From NCBI GenBank assembly GCA_000621185.1, contig KK211221.1, forward strand, positions 326,632 through 390,631: a stretch of 64,000 nt of DNA. The letters run 5' to 3'. A program made the translations under genes and the position numbers. Position 1 is the stretch's first letter. Each line of letters starts with the position of its first letter. Below the pieces are notes generated by a model, which saw nothing but the letters and a program-made list of their open reading frames with translations, was not told the origin of the DNA and did not search any database. The DNA comes from Franconibacter pulveris DSM 19144. Lineage in GTDB: Bacteria > Pseudomonadota > Gammaproteobacteria > Enterobacterales > Enterobacteriaceae. Positions 1 to 9,278 of this stretch are shown here, in pieces.

Positions 1-95
1 AGTGGCTGGCGCTATTGTCGATAATCGTCGCCTCCGTTGGATCGACGCTTACCCTTCGCCGCGAAACGCAGCTCAAAGAGGTTGATATCAATTAA
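1..95 (+). CDS. rhtA: RhtA threonine/homoserine exporter, C-terminal end (partial)
   Basis: Only the last 30 codons are inside the window. Read in the third frame they give a hydrophobic helix ending in ASVGSTLTLRRET and then KEVDIN before a TAA stop. This closely resembles the end of E. coli RhtA, an inner-membrane EamA-type (10-TM) exporter of threonine and homoserine. The position immediately upstream of dps and on the same strand is also that of E. coli. The call rests on a short match plus synteny. Confidence 0.75.
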   Translation, partial: WLALLSIIVASVGSTLTLRRETQLKEVDIN

Positions 96-108
96 CCTTT
101 CTTATTTA

Positions 109-137
109 TTTTCGCCCGCCTCGCTGACGGGCGAAAA
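109..137 (+). terminator. Hairpin after rhtA
   Basis: A perfect inverted repeat TTTTCGCCCG / CGGGCGAAAA with a 9-nt loop lies 13 nt after the rhtA stop. No long T-run follows on the plus strand, so termination efficiency is uncertain; it may instead act mainly as an mRNA 3'-end structure. Confidence 0.5.
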
Positions 138-399
138 TAATTTCCCCCGCTTAAGCAACTTATATTTCCTGCCAGGTTTGTTGTAGATCAATAAATAATA
201 AGAATATGAACTTATGTTGCTGACGGAATTAAGATTCATCTGCAAAAAACACGGTAAACATTTGATTATAAAAAAATTAAAAGCAACTTAGCTTCTGCTA
301 TTTAACCAATAGGTATATCCAAACCTGCAGGTCGGGGAACCGATGCTATACTTATTTCCGGTAAATTGATTGGGACACCAACATCAAGAGGATATGATT
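138..399 (+). promoter_or_regulatory. dps upstream region and promoter
   Basis: This AT-rich 260-bp stretch has no gene. A TATACT -10 hexamer at 347-352, in the context CTATACTTAT, lies about 50 bp before dps, as in E. coli, where sigma-70/OxyR drives dps in growth and sigma-S with IHF in stationary phase. An AGAGGAT ribosome-binding site precedes the ATG at 400. OxyR and IHF sites were not resolved by eye. Confidence 0.6.
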
Positions 400-903
400 A
401 TGAGTACCGCTAAACTGGTTAAATCTAAAGGTTCTGATCTGCTCTACACCCGTAACGATGTAGCAGATGAAGACAAGAAAGCCACCATCGAGCTGCTCAA
501 TCGTCAGGTTGTTCAGTTTATCGATCTGTCGCTGATCACCAAACAGGCTCACTGGAATATGCGCGGTGCTAACTTCATCGGCGTTCATGAAATGCTGGAC
601 GGTTTCCGCACCACGCTGACCGAACACCTGGATACCATCGCTGAACGTGCCGTACAGCTGGGCGGCGTCGCTCTGGGCACCACGCAGGTCGTGAACAGCA
701 AGACTCCGCTGCAAAGCTACCCGCTTGATATCCACACCGTGCAGGAGCACCTGAAAGCGCTGGCCGACCGCTACGCTATTGTGGCGAACGATGTTCGTAA
801 AGCGATCAGCGAAGCGAAAGACGAAGATACGGCAGATATCTTCACCGCGGCCTCCCGCGACCTGGATAAATTCCTGTGGTTTATTGAATCCAACATCGAA
901 TAA
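400..903 (+). CDS. dps: Dps, DNA-binding ferritin-like protein from starved cells
   Basis: The protein forms a dodecamer that oxidises Fe(II) with peroxide, stores iron and compacts DNA in stationary phase. The 167-residue length equals E. coli Dps. The N-terminus [17 protein letters not shown] is the lysine-rich DNA-binding tail, and the ferroxidase ligands lie in [17 protein letters not shown] and EHLDTIAER (about residues 48-85). A TTG 30 nt upstream is open in frame, but the ATG at 400 has the ribosome-binding site and matches the known N-terminus. It is transcribed alone and is followed by a strong terminator. Confidence 0.97.
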   Translation: MSTAKLVKSKGSDLLYTRNDVADEDKKATIELLNRQVVQFIDLSLITKQAHWNMRGANFIGVHEMLDGFRTTLTEHLDTIAERAVQLGGVALGTTQVVNSKTPLQSYPLDIHTVQEHLKALADRYAIVANDVRKAISEAKDEDTADIFTAASRDLDKFLWFIESNIE

Positions 904-921
904 GCCAGACGCTCTGCTTAT

Positions 922-953
922 GCCCTTTCCCGATCGGGAAGGGGCTTTTTTTT
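922..953 (+). terminator. dps terminator
   Basis: The stem GCCCTTTCCCG / CGGGAAGGGGC is followed by a run of eight T residues. It starts 19 nt after the dps stop codon and is a classical Rho-independent terminator. Confidence 0.9.
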
Positions 954-1104
954 ACCTTTGCACTAACTAAGTGCAGGCTTTTGTTTCACATTCCCCCTAT
1001 CCGTTATTTTTTTGTAACTAACCCCTCACACAATCGTTAAGTAACGATTGTTTTCAAACCGTAATCTGCGCTAATAATGCTCAACCCTTGCGACCTGACC
1101 GTCG

Positions 1105-2020
<916 letters not shown>

Positions 2021-2047
2021 TTATTCTTAAAGCCATAAGCACTCAGT

Positions 2048-2075
2048 CAGGGGCGGCTTTCGCCCCTGCTGTTTT
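2048..2075 (+). terminator. Hairpin between glnH and glnP
   Basis: The perfect stem CAGGGGCG / CGCCCCTG with a GCTTT loop is followed by CTGTTTTT, 27 nt after glnH. It looks like a leaky terminator or mRNA-stabilising structure that would keep the binding protein in excess over the membrane subunits; that role is inferred. Confidence 0.6.
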
Positions 2076-2102
2076 TGAACCACGGTAACACAGGAAATCA
2101 TC

Positions 2103-2762
2103 ATGCAGTTTGACTGGAGCGCCATCTGGCCTGCCATTCCCCTCTTGCTTGAAGGCGCCAAAATGACCTTGTGGATTTCGGTCCTCGGTCTGGTCGGCGG
2201 TCTGATAATCGGTCTGGTGGCCGGTTTCGCCCGCAGCTTTGGCGGCTGGATAGCCAACCATATCGCCCTGGTATTTATCGAAGTGATCCGCGGCACGCCG
2301 ATTGTCGTGCAGGTGATGTTTATCTACTTCGCCCTGCCGATGGCGTTCAACGATCTGCGCATCGATCCGTTCACGGCGGCGGTAGTGACTATCATGATCA
2401 ACTCCGGGGCGTATATTGCGGAAATCACCCGCGGCGCGGTGCTCTCTATCCATAAGGGCTTTCGCGAGGCGGGCCTGGCGCTGGGTCTCTCCCGCCGGGA
2501 GACGATTCGCCATGTGATCCTCCCCCTGGCGCTGCGCCGTATGCTGCCGCCGCTCGGCAACCAGTGGATTATCAGCATTAAAGATACGTCGCTGTTTATT
2601 GTTATTGGCGTCGCCGAACTGACCCGTCAGGGCCAGGAGATTATCGCCGGCAACTTCCGCGCCCTGGAAATCTGGAGCGCCGTTGCGGTTATCTACCTGA
2701 TTATCACCCTGGTACTGAGCTTTATTCTGCGTCGTCTGGAAAGAAGGATGAAAATCCTGTGA
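2103..2762 (+). CDS. glnP: GlnP, glutamine ABC transporter permease
   Basis: This inner-membrane permease of the glutamine importer has 219 residues, equal to E. coli GlnP. Hydrophobic segments cover most of the chain. The EAA loop that contacts the ATPase is [29 protein letters not shown], about residues 121-150. It belongs to the HisMQ family of polar amino acid permeases. Its TGA overlaps the GTG start of glnQ by four bases, indicating translational coupling. Confidence 0.96.
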   Translation: MQFDWSAIWPAIPLLLEGAKMTLWISVLGLVGGLIIGLVAGFARSFGGWIANHIALVFIEVIRGTPIVVQVMFIYFALPMAFNDLRIDPFTAAVVTIMINSGAYIAEITRGAVLSIHKGFREAGLALGLSRRETIRHVILPLALRRMLPPLGNQWIISIKDTSLFIVIGVAELTRQGQEIIAGNFRALEIWSAVAVIYLIITLVLSFILRRLERRMKIL

Positions 2763-3481
2763 TTGAATTTAAGAATGTCTCGAAGCACTTTGGCCAAACC
2801 CAGGTGCTGCACAATATCGATTTGAACATTAAGCAGGGCGAAGTGGTGGTCATTATCGGGCCGTCCGGCTCCGGTAAATCCACGCTGCTGCGCTGCATTA
2901 ATAAGCTGGAAGAGATAACCAGCGGCGACCTGATCGTCGATGGCCTGAAAGTGAACGACCCGAAAGTGGACGAGCGCTTGATCCGTCAGGAAGCGGGCAT
3001 GGTGTTCCAGCAGTTTTATCTCTTCCCGCACCTGACGGCGCTGGAGAACGTGATGTTCGGCCCGGTTCGCGTGCGTGGCGCGTCTAAAGCAGAGGCGGAA
3101 AAGCTGGCGAAAGAGCTGCTGGCGAAAGTGGGACTCGCCGAGCGCGCGCACCACTACCCTTCCGAACTTTCCGGCGGCCAGCAGCAGCGCGTGGCGATTG
3201 CCCGTGCGCTGGCGGTGAAACCGAAGATGATGCTGTTCGATGAGCCAACCTCGGCGCTCGACCCGGAACTGCGCCACGAAGTACTGAAAGTGATGCAGGA
3301 TCTGGCGGAAGAAGGCATGACAATGGTTATCGTGACCCACGAAATCGGCTTTGCCGAGAAGGTGGCCTCGCGCCTCATCTTTATTGATAAAGGCCGCATT
3401 GCCGAAGACGGCAACCCGCAGGCGCTTATCGAGAACCCGCCCAGCGCGCGTTTGCAGGAGTTCCTGCAGCACGTTTCGTAA
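2759..3481 (+). CDS. glnQ: GlnQ, glutamine ABC transporter ATPase
   Basis: This is the nucleotide-binding subunit of the glutamine importer (240 residues). All motifs are intact: Walker [10 protein letters not shown] (34-42), Q-loop MVFQQF, signature LSGGQQQR, Walker [14 protein letters not shown] and switch histidine VTHE. The start is GTG, overlapping the glnP stop (GTGA). It is the last gene of the operon and is followed by a terminator. Confidence 0.97.
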   Translation: MIEFKNVSKHFGQTQVLHNIDLNIKQGEVVVIIGPSGSGKSTLLRCINKLEEITSGDLIVDGLKVNDPKVDERLIRQEAGMVFQQFYLFPHLTALENVMFGPVRVRGASKAEAEKLAKELLAKVGLAERAHHYPSELSGGQQQRVAIARALAVKPKMMLFDEPTSALDPELRHEVLKVMQDLAEEGMTMVIVTHEIGFAEKVASRLIFIDKGRIAEDGNPQALIENPPSARLQEFLQHVS

Positions 3482-3498
3482 GGTTTTCTGCTAAGGCA

Positions 3499-3526
3499 AA
3501 CCCTCTCATCCGAGAGGGTTTTTTAT
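3499..3526 (+). terminator. glnHPQ terminator
   Basis: The stem AACCCTCTC / GAGAGGGTT with an ATCC loop is followed by TTTTTT. It lies 17 nt after glnQ and is a strong intrinsic terminator. Confidence 0.9.
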
Positions 3527-3712
3527 TTCTGATGCTGGCCTTACGCGTTTACCCGGTTTCGCTTGCTTTGTGTAATAACGGCGGGCGACGCTTCGCTTAT
3601 CCCCCCGCAGAAGCGCAATCTCAGGGCCGCGCAGAGTTCATAAATTTTGGCGTCGGTACGCAGTGTTTCGCGCCAGAAAACTCCCCATTTCCTCGGCTCG
3701 TTTGCCGGAACA

Positions 3713-3720
3713 CTATACTT
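3713..3720 (+). promoter_or_regulatory. Probable ybiO -10 element
   Basis: CTATACTT lies 40 bp upstream of ybiO and shares CTATACTTAT with the dps promoter. It resembles a sigma-S extended -10; E. coli ybiO is known to depend on RpoS. No good -35 was seen. Confidence 0.45.
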
Positions 3721-3759
3721 ATCTTCTTTGCTTCCTAACTTTCTCATCCGGAGTATGCC

Positions 3760-6030
3760 GTGCCGTGGATTGTGTTGCTGCTCGTCAGCGTCTTTAGCTT
3801 TTCTGCTCAGGCGGTTAGCCTGCCTGCTGCTGCCGTTGCCGCTTCCTCTACGCACACCAGCCAGACCGCATCGCCGGAGCCGGACGCGGAGAAAAAGAAA
3901 GCCGCTTACGCTGCGCTTGCGGACGTGCTGGAGAATGAAAAATCCCGTAACGAATTAATCAGCCAGCTCCGGCAGGCCTCGACAACGCCTGCAAACAAAG
4001 CCACGCCAGCCATCACGCCGCCGGTTGAGGAGGAAGAGGAGAAAACGGTGCTGGAGAACGTAACGGAAGTGAGCCGTCACTACGGCGGCGAATTCTCCAG
4101 CCGCTTCGCCCAGCTCTACCGCAACATCACCGGCGCGCCGCACAAGGCTTTTAATCAGAAGACCTTTCTCAACGCCCTCACCCATTTCACCATGCTGGCG
4201 GTCTCGGTCTTTGCTTTTTACTGGACGCTTCGCGCCTGCGCCATACCGCTTTATCGCAAAATGGGCGAGTGGGGAAGGCGTAAGAACACGAACCGCGCCA
4301 ACTGGCTTCAACTGCCGGTCATGATTGTGCTGGCGTTCATCATCGACCTGGCGCTCCTGGCGCTGACGCTCTTTTTAGGGCAACTGTTTATCGACCTGAT
4401 GAACGCCGGCAGCCGCACCATTGCCCGCCAGCAGGGGCTTTTTCTTAACGCGTTCGCGCTTATTGAGTTTTTTAAAGCCATCCTGCGACTTATCTTTTGC
4501 CCGCGCGTGCCGACCCTGCGGCCCTTTGGCATTAGCGACGCCAGCGCCCGCTACTGGAACACGCGCTTAAGCGGCCTGAGCAGCCTGATTGGTTACGGGC
4601 TGCTGGTGGCGGTGCCGATTATCTCGGCGCAGATCAACGTGCAGACAGGGGCGCTGGCGAACGTGGTCATTATGTTGACCATTACGCTCTGGGCGCTGTG
4701 GCTCATTTTCCATAATAAGCGCGAAATCCAGCAGGATTTGATCCAGCTGGCGGACCGCTCCCTCGCCTTCTTCAGCCTGTTTATCCGCGCCTTTGCGCTG
4801 GTCTGGCACTGGATCGCCAGCGCTTATTTCATTGTGCTCTTCTTCTTCTCGCTGTTTGACCCGGGCAACAGCCTGAAATTTATGATGGGCGCTTCACTGA
4901 AAAGTCTCGCCATCATCAGCGTGGCGGCGTTCATCTCCGGCGTGCTGTCGCGCTGGCTGCAAAAAACCATCACATTGTCGCCAGAAGTGCAGCGCAACTA
5001 CCCGATGCTGCAAAAGAGGATCAACGGCTGGCTATCCGTATCGCTGAAGCTGGCGCGTATTCTGACCGTCTGCGTGGCCGTCATGCTGCTGTTAAACGCG
5101 TGGGGGTTGTTCGATTTCTGGCAGTGGATCACGCGCGGCGCGGGCGAGAAAACGGTGGATATTCTCATCCGCATCCTGCTGATTCTCTTCTTCTCCGCCG
5201 TAGGCTGGACGCTGCTGGCGAGCCTGATTGAGAGCCGGCTGGCGTCGGACATTCATGGCCGTCCGATGCCAAGCGCCCGCACCCGCACCCTGCTGACGCT
5301 GTTTCGCAACGCGCTGGCGGTGATCATCAGCACCATTACGGTGATGATTGTGCTTTCAGAAATCGGCGTGAATATCGCCCCGCTGCTGGCAGGCGCAGGG
5401 GCGCTCGGCCTGGCGGTGTCGTTTGGTTCGCAAACGCTGGTAAAAGACATCATTACCGGCATATTCATTCAGTTTGAAAACGGCATGAATACCGGCGACC
5501 TGGTGACCATCGGGCCGCTCACCGGTACGGTCGAGCGGATGTCGATTCGCTCGGTCGGGGTACGCCAGGATACCGGCGCTTACCACATCATTCCGTGGTC
5601 CTCTATCACCACGTTCGCTAACTTCGTGCGCGGTATTGGCTCTTTTGTGGCGAACTACGATGTCGACAGGCATGAAAACACGGAGAAAGCCAACCGGGCG
5701 CTGCATGCCGCCGTTGAAGAGTTGATGGAAAGGGAGGACATTCGCATGCTGGTGATTGGCGAGCCGAATTTTGCCGGCATCGTGGGCCTGACCAATACCG
5801 CGTTTACCATTCGCGTCACCTTCACCACACAGCCGCTTAAGCAGTGGACGGTGCGCTTCGCGCTGGACGGCATGGTGAAGAAACACTTCGATCTCGCAGG
5901 CGTGCGCCCGCCGGTACAAACGGTGCAGATGGTTCAGCCTGCGCCCGATGCAGCCCAGGCGGCGAGAGCGCAGGATGCGGCCATGGGCGGCAACGGCGGC
6001 GTGCTGCCGCCTGCCGACCCGAAAGTGTGA
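3760..6030 (+). CDS. ybiO: YbiO (MscM), large MscS-family mechanosensitive channel
   Basis: This inner-membrane mechanosensitive channel releases solutes on osmotic downshift. The 756-residue chain (E. coli 741) has a signal-like N-terminus, a periplasmic Ala/Pro/Glu-rich linker (about 20-110), about eleven predicted membrane segments, and a C-terminal MscS pore. The pore helix is Gly/Ala-rich (LLAGAGALGLAVSFGSQ), followed by the beta domain with FENGMNTGDLVTIGP. The start is GTG at 3760 with GGAG six nt upstream; an ATG at 3755 is in another frame. The C-terminus has extra Ala-rich residues. Its stop touches the converging rlmF stop. Confidence 0.95.
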   Translation: MPWIVLLLVSVFSFSAQAVSLPAAAVAASSTHTSQTASPEPDAEKKKAAYAALADVLENEKSRNELISQLRQASTTPANKATPAITPPVEEEEEKTVLENVTEVSRHYGGEFSSRFAQLYRNITGAPHKAFNQKTFLNALTHFTMLAVSVFAFYWTLRACAIPLYRKMGEWGRRKNTNRANWLQLPVMIVLAFIIDLALLALTLFLGQLFIDLMNAGSRTIARQQGLFLNAFALIEFFKAILRLIFCPRVPTLRPFGISDASARYWNTRLSGLSSLIGYGLLVAVPIISAQINVQTGALANVVIMLTITLWALWLIFHNKREIQQDLIQLADRSLAFFSLFIRAFALVWHWIASAYFIVLFFFSLFDPGNSLKFMMGASLKSLAIISVAAFISGVLSRWLQKTITLSPEVQRNYPMLQKRINGWLSVSLKLARILTVCVAVMLLLNAWGLFDFWQWITRGAGEKTVDILIRILLILFFSAVGWTLLASLIESRLASDIHGRPMPSARTRTLLTLFRNALAVIISTITVMIVLSEIGVNIAPLLAGAGALGLAVSFGSQTLVKDIITGIFIQFENGMNTGDLVTIGPLTGTVERMSIRSVGVRQDTGAYHIIPWSSITTFANFVRGIGSFVANYDVDRHENTEKANRALHAAVEELMEREDIRMLVIGEPNFAGIVGLTNTAFTIRVTFTTQPLKQWTVRFALDGMVKKHFDLAGVRPPVQTVQMVQPAPDAAQAARAQDAAMGGNGGVLPPADPKV

Positions 6031-6957
6031 TTAACGAAAACGGCTCTGGGCCCAGCGTTCGCGCTGGGCGTCGTTCTGGAAACTCCAGGCGATAAAGCGG
6101 CTCTGCTTCTGACCCTGCGCCATCTCTTTCTTCACGACCTTGACGGCTCCCGCCTGCTGTAACGCGCGATAGAGCGCGGGCAGGTTATCGCCTTTCGAAA
6201 CCAGCGAGGTAAACCACAGCACCTGACGGGCGACGCGTTGGCTCTCGGCAATCATTTTGCTGATGAAGGCCACTTCGCCGCCTTCGCACCACAGCTCCTG
6301 CTGCTGGCCGCCGAAATTCAGGTCGGCGCCCGTAAGCCCAAGATTGCGGCGTTTGCGTTCGCTGCCCGCCTGCGCGCTTTGCGCCGAATCGTGGAACGGG
6401 GGGTTGCAGAGCGTGGCATCATACAGTTCGTTTTTATGAATAATGCCTTCAAAGATGGCGTCCGGTTGTTTTTGACGGCGCAGGCGGATGACCCGGCTCA
6501 GCCCTGGGTTCGCCGCAATAATCGCCTGCGCGCTGCGAAACGCCTCGTCGTGCGTTTCGCTGCCGGTAAAACGCCAGCCATACTCATGCTGGCCGATAAG
6601 CGGGTAAATGCAGTTCGCGCCAACGCCGACATCCAGCACGCTCACCTGCGCAGGCACCGCCCCGCCGTTACCTTCAGCGAGCAGATCCGCCAGGTGGTGG
6701 ATGTAATCCGCCCGGCCCGGTACAGGCGGACAGAGAAAGCCTTCAGGAATATCCCAGTGCTGCACGCCGTAAAAGTGGGCCAGCAGCGCCTTGTTAAGCG
6801 TCTTTACCGCCTGCGGATCGGCAAAATCGACCGTCTCTTCGCCCAGCGGCGAGAGGCGCACATAATCAGCAAGCGCCGGGCAGCTCTGCTTAAGCGCGGC
6901 GAAGTCATAGCGGTTGTGGTGACGGTTGCGGGGGTGCAGGCCCGGTTTACGGTTCAT
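6031..6957 (-). CDS. rlmF: RlmF, 23S rRNA m6A1618 methyltransferase
   Basis: This enzyme N6-methylates A1618 of 23S rRNA using S-adenosylmethionine. The 308-residue length equals E. coli RlmF (YbiN). The SAM-binding motif I is [18 protein letters not shown] ([13 protein letters not shown], about 105-118), and the catalytic NPPF motif of N6-adenine methylases is in CNPPFHDSA. It begins in an Arg/His-rich RNA-binding segment ([11 protein letters not shown]). It converges with ybiO and abuts it without a gap. Confidence 0.95.
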   Translation of the reverse strand: MNRKPGLHPRNRHHNRYDFAALKQSCPALADYVRLSPLGEETVDFADPQAVKTLNKALLAHFYGVQHWDIPEGFLCPPVPGRADYIHHLADLLAEGNGGAVPAQVSVLDVGVGANCIYPLIGQHEYGWRFTGSETHDEAFRSAQAIIAANPGLSRVIRLRRQKQPDAIFEGIIHKNELYDATLCNPPFHDSAQSAQAGSERKRRNLGLTGADLNFGGQQQELWCEGGEVAFISKMIAESQRVARQVLWFTSLVSKGDNLPALYRALQQAGAVKVVKKEMAQGQKQSRFIAWSFQNDAQRERWAQSRFR

Positions 6958-7070
6958 CGGCTTTCTCCTGTGTGGGCGCGTAAGATACCTGCTGCGGCCA
7001 GGGCGGTAAATAAGTGGGGGAAAATTTGCCTCTCCGGCTATGATAGTTTTTTTGTTTACAGGAGCGCGCT

Positions 7071-7697
7071 ATGTCGGAAAAACGTTATTACTATGAACCT
7101 GCTCGCGGCCACGGCCTGCCGCACGACCCGCTGAACGCCATCGTCGGCCCTCGCCCCATCGGCTGGATTGCCTCGCTTAACGCCGACGGGCAACGTAACC
7201 TGGCCCCGTACAGCTTTTTTAACTGTTTTAATTACCGTCCGCCGATCATCGGCTTCGCCAGCAGCGGCTGGAAAGACAGCGTGCAGAATATCGTGGAGAC
7301 CAAAGAGTTTGTCTGGAACCTGACCACCCGCGCGCTGGCAGTGCCGATGAACGAAACCTCCGCCACCCTGCCCCGGGGCGAGGATGAGTTTGCGCGAGCG
7401 GGCTTAACCGCTGCGCCGTCGCGTCTGGTGAAAGCGCCGCGCGTGGCGGAAAGCCCGGTGAATTTCGAGTGCCGGCTTTCGCAGTGCATCCAGCTGACCT
7501 CCGCCAATGGCGAGCCCATAGATTCGTGGCTGGTGCTGGGCGAAGTGGTGGCGGTTCACATTGACGAAACGCTGCTGGAAAACGGCATCTACCAGACCGC
7601 AAAAGCGCAACCGGTTTTACGCGCCGGCGGCCCCAGCGCCTACTACGCCATTGACGAAGCGCAGCGCTTCGACCTCGTGCGCCCGGACGCCCGCTAA
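7071..7697 (+). CDS. Flavin reductase-like domain protein (DIM6/NTAB family)
   Basis: The 208-residue protein carries a flavin_reduct (PF01613-type) split-barrel fold, recognised by NAIVGPRPIGWIASLNADGQ near the N-terminus and NLAPYSFFNCFNYRPPIIGF (about 40-60), the FMN-contacting region, then an ETKEFVWNL segment. Related proteins bind FMN and act as flavin reductases or oxygenase partners; substrate unknown. It starts with ATG after CAGGAG and is monocistronic with its own terminator. E. coli K-12 has fiu and ybiX in this neighbourhood instead. No partner monooxygenase is adjacent. Confidence 0.85.
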   Translation: MSEKRYYYEPARGHGLPHDPLNAIVGPRPIGWIASLNADGQRNLAPYSFFNCFNYRPPIIGFASSGWKDSVQNIVETKEFVWNLTTRALAVPMNETSATLPRGEDEFARAGLTAAPSRLVKAPRVAESPVNFECRLSQCIQLTSANGEPIDSWLVLGEVVAVHIDETLLENGIYQTAKAQPVLRAGGPSAYYAIDEAQRFDLVRPDAR

Positions 7698-7704
7698 CCG
7701 CGCT

Positions 7705-7727
7705 AAAGCCCGCCGCGGCGGGCTTTT
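7705..7727 (+). terminator. Terminator of the flavin-reductase-like gene
   Basis: A near-perfect GC-rich stem AAAGCCCGCC / GGCGGGCTTTT eight nt after the stop, ending in TTTT. Confidence 0.85.
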
Positions 7728-7789
7728 CTCAGCAGAACCCCCCTCGTTTTGCTATAATTAGTGTTCTGCTTAACGATTCAGGAGGTCTT

Positions 7790-8056
7790 ATGGCTTCAGG
7801 TTGGGCAAACGACAGCGCAGTGCAGGATCAAATCGACAGCACCATAGAAGATGCTGTAGCGCGGGCGCGGCGCGATCTGCCGAAGGGCGAAAGCCTGGAA
7901 TTTTGTGAGATGTGCGATGAGCCGATCCCCGAGGCCCGGCGTAAAGCCATCCCCGGCGTTCACTTGTGCGTTAACTGCCAGCAAAAGCAGGACGAACACC
8001 GTCAGCGCTTTTCACCGTATAACCGCCGCGGTTCGAAAGACAGCCAGCTGCGTTAG
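7790..8056 (+). CDS. ybiI: YbiI, DksA/TraR-type zinc-finger protein
   Basis: This 88-residue protein matches E. coli YbiI in length and sequence. It has the four-cysteine zinc finger of the DksA/TraR family: CEMC at about 41-44 and CVNC at about 62-65, preceded by a short helix with conserved GESLEFC. It lacks the long coiled coil of DksA, so it resembles TraR/phage-type members that may bind RNA polymerase at the secondary channel. Function is unproven. It has AGGAGG as ribosome-binding site. Confidence 0.93.
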   Translation: MASGWANDSAVQDQIDSTIEDAVARARRDLPKGESLEFCEMCDEPIPEARRKAIPGVHLCVNCQQKQDEHRQRFSPYNRRGSKDSQLR

Positions 8057-8377
8057 CGCGCTATCTAGAACGGCGCCCTTTCTTAAACCTACCCTTTCTT
8101 TTTACGTCTCAACACAGGCCCTGCTCTCAGGGGTAAGGTAAATGCCTGTAAACCCTTTTACAGCGCACGCCCGGGCCTGCTGTTGTTCTTTTACCGGTTC
8201 AGATAAAAGCCTGACAATACAATCACCTGTATGTGGTTGATTTGTAAAACTGCCTAAAGATATATCGTTCAAAAAATAAGCATAAGTCCATCAATTTTTT
8301 GCGCCGATGGCTATGCAAGCCCCTCCTACACTTAGAAAGCTACGTTGTGTTCTCGTCTCTCCCGGGAGGAGGTCAAA
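8057..8377 (+). promoter_or_regulatory. mcbA upstream region
   Basis: These 320 bp hold no gene. A TACACT -10-like hexamer is at 8327-8332, about 45 bp before mcbA, and an imperfect dyad AATCAC...GTTGATT at 8220-8242 could be an operator (E. coli mcbA is repressed by McbR). A very strong GGGAGGAGG ribosome-binding site sits at 8364-8372. No terminator for ybiI was evident. Confidence 0.4.
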
Positions 8378-8638
8378 ATGAAAACATTGCTATCGCTCTG
8401 CGCCGGTCTGGCTTTCGCCACGCTCTCTTTTTCCGCGTTCTCCGCACCGCAAATGCTGGACAATACTAACCAGCAGCTGCGCCCGGCGGGCACCGTTTCC
8501 GCACAAGGCGCCCTGTCGCTGGACGACCTGGAAGATAAACTGGCGGAAAAAGCGCGCCAGGAAGGCGCCAGAGCCTATAAAGTGGAATCGGCTGGCGGCG
8601 AAAATCAGATGTACGGCACTGCCACCATTTATAAATAA
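8378..8638 (+). CDS. mcbA: McbA (YbiM), small periplasmic BhsA/McbA-family protein
   Basis: An 86-residue exported protein with a Sec signal peptide (cleavage after FSA, about residue 22) and a YhcN/BhsA-type domain (DUF1471). LRPAGTVSAQGALSLDDLE and the end GTATIYK closely match E. coli McbA. In E. coli McbA affects colanic acid overproduction and biofilm mucoidy under McbR control. The ATG at 8378 is set by the strong ribosome-binding site just upstream. It is a paralogue of ybiJ 300 bp further on. Confidence 0.9.
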   Translation: MKTLLSLCAGLAFATLSFSAFSAPQMLDNTNQQLRPAGTVSAQGALSLDDLEDKLAEKARQEGARAYKVESAGGENQMYGTATIYK

Positions 8639-8652
8639 TCGTTACGTTCCAG

Positions 8653-8679
8653 GCCCGCCTCAAGGCGGGCTTCGTCTGT
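8653..8679 (+). terminator. mcbA terminator
   Basis: Perfect stem GCCCGCC / GGCGGGC with a TCAA loop, 14 nt after mcbA. The following TTCGTCTGT is only moderately T-rich. Confidence 0.7.
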
Positions 8680-8939
8680 CTGGCATAAGCTACCGCTGAC
8701 ACATTGGGTTAACAAAAGAGAGGGCGAAGCGTGCTGTTACGCTTTGCGAGACGCAGACGTGAAAAAATCCTGTTTTCTTGCGGGGTAGATAATTGATTAA
8801 CAAAGATATTAGCGATAATTCAAATTTTTAGAACAACCCTGTCAATTCTCTTCGATTTAATATTTCGCCTTCAACGTCAATAATAAACACATCGACGGAA
8901 CAATGTCCTCATAACAGAATAAACTTCGAGAAAAATAGT
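8680..8939 (+). promoter_or_regulatory. ybiJ upstream region
   Basis: A 260-bp stretch without genes, turning strongly AT-rich from 8790. Several -10-like hexamers (GATATT, GATAAT at about 8803-8818) are present, but I cannot choose one. A long leader may precede ybiJ, whose ribosome-binding site (GAGAAA) is weak. Confidence 0.3.
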
Positions 8940-9197
8940 ATGAAAACCGTTAAATATGCTGCTGTCGCCCTCCTCCTGACCACCGTTTCCAGCGCTTTTG
9001 CCGCCCAGGCCGTTAACCCTGCCGACGCACAGAACTTGCATAAAATCGGCGTGGTCTCGGCAACCGGCGCAACGACCCTTGATGGTCTGGAAGCCCGTCT
9101 GGCTGCCAAAGCCGAAGCGGCAGGCGCGAAGGCTTACAGCATCACCTCAGCCAACAACAACAATAAACTCAGCGGCACGGCGGTTATCTACAACTGA
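8940..9197 (+). CDS. ybiJ: YbiJ, small periplasmic DUF1471 protein
   Basis: An 85-residue exported protein with a Sec signal peptide ending SSAFAAQA. The mature domain has the family pattern IGVVSATGATTLDGLE and ends SGTAVIYN. It is nearly identical in layout to E. coli YbiJ and paralogous to mcbA upstream. DUF1471 members are stress- and biofilm-linked periplasmic proteins; no specific role is established. It converges on ybiB with a terminator between. Confidence 0.93.
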   Translation: MKTVKYAAVALLLTTVSSAFAAQAVNPADAQNLHKIGVVSATGATTLDGLEARLAAKAEAAGAKAYSITSANNNNKLSGTAVIYN

Positions 9198-9243
9198 TTT
9201 ACCCTCAACTCTGACTCTGTATTACCCCTGTTGTTACCCTTTT

Positions 9244-9271
9244 GCCCGCTGCTTCTGCCGCGGGCTTTTTT
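9244..9271 (+). terminator. ybiJ terminator
   Basis: Stem GCCCGC / GCGGGC with a 10-nt loop followed by TTTTTT, located between ybiJ and the converging ybiB. Confidence 0.8.
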
Positions 9272-9278
9272 ATGCGTA

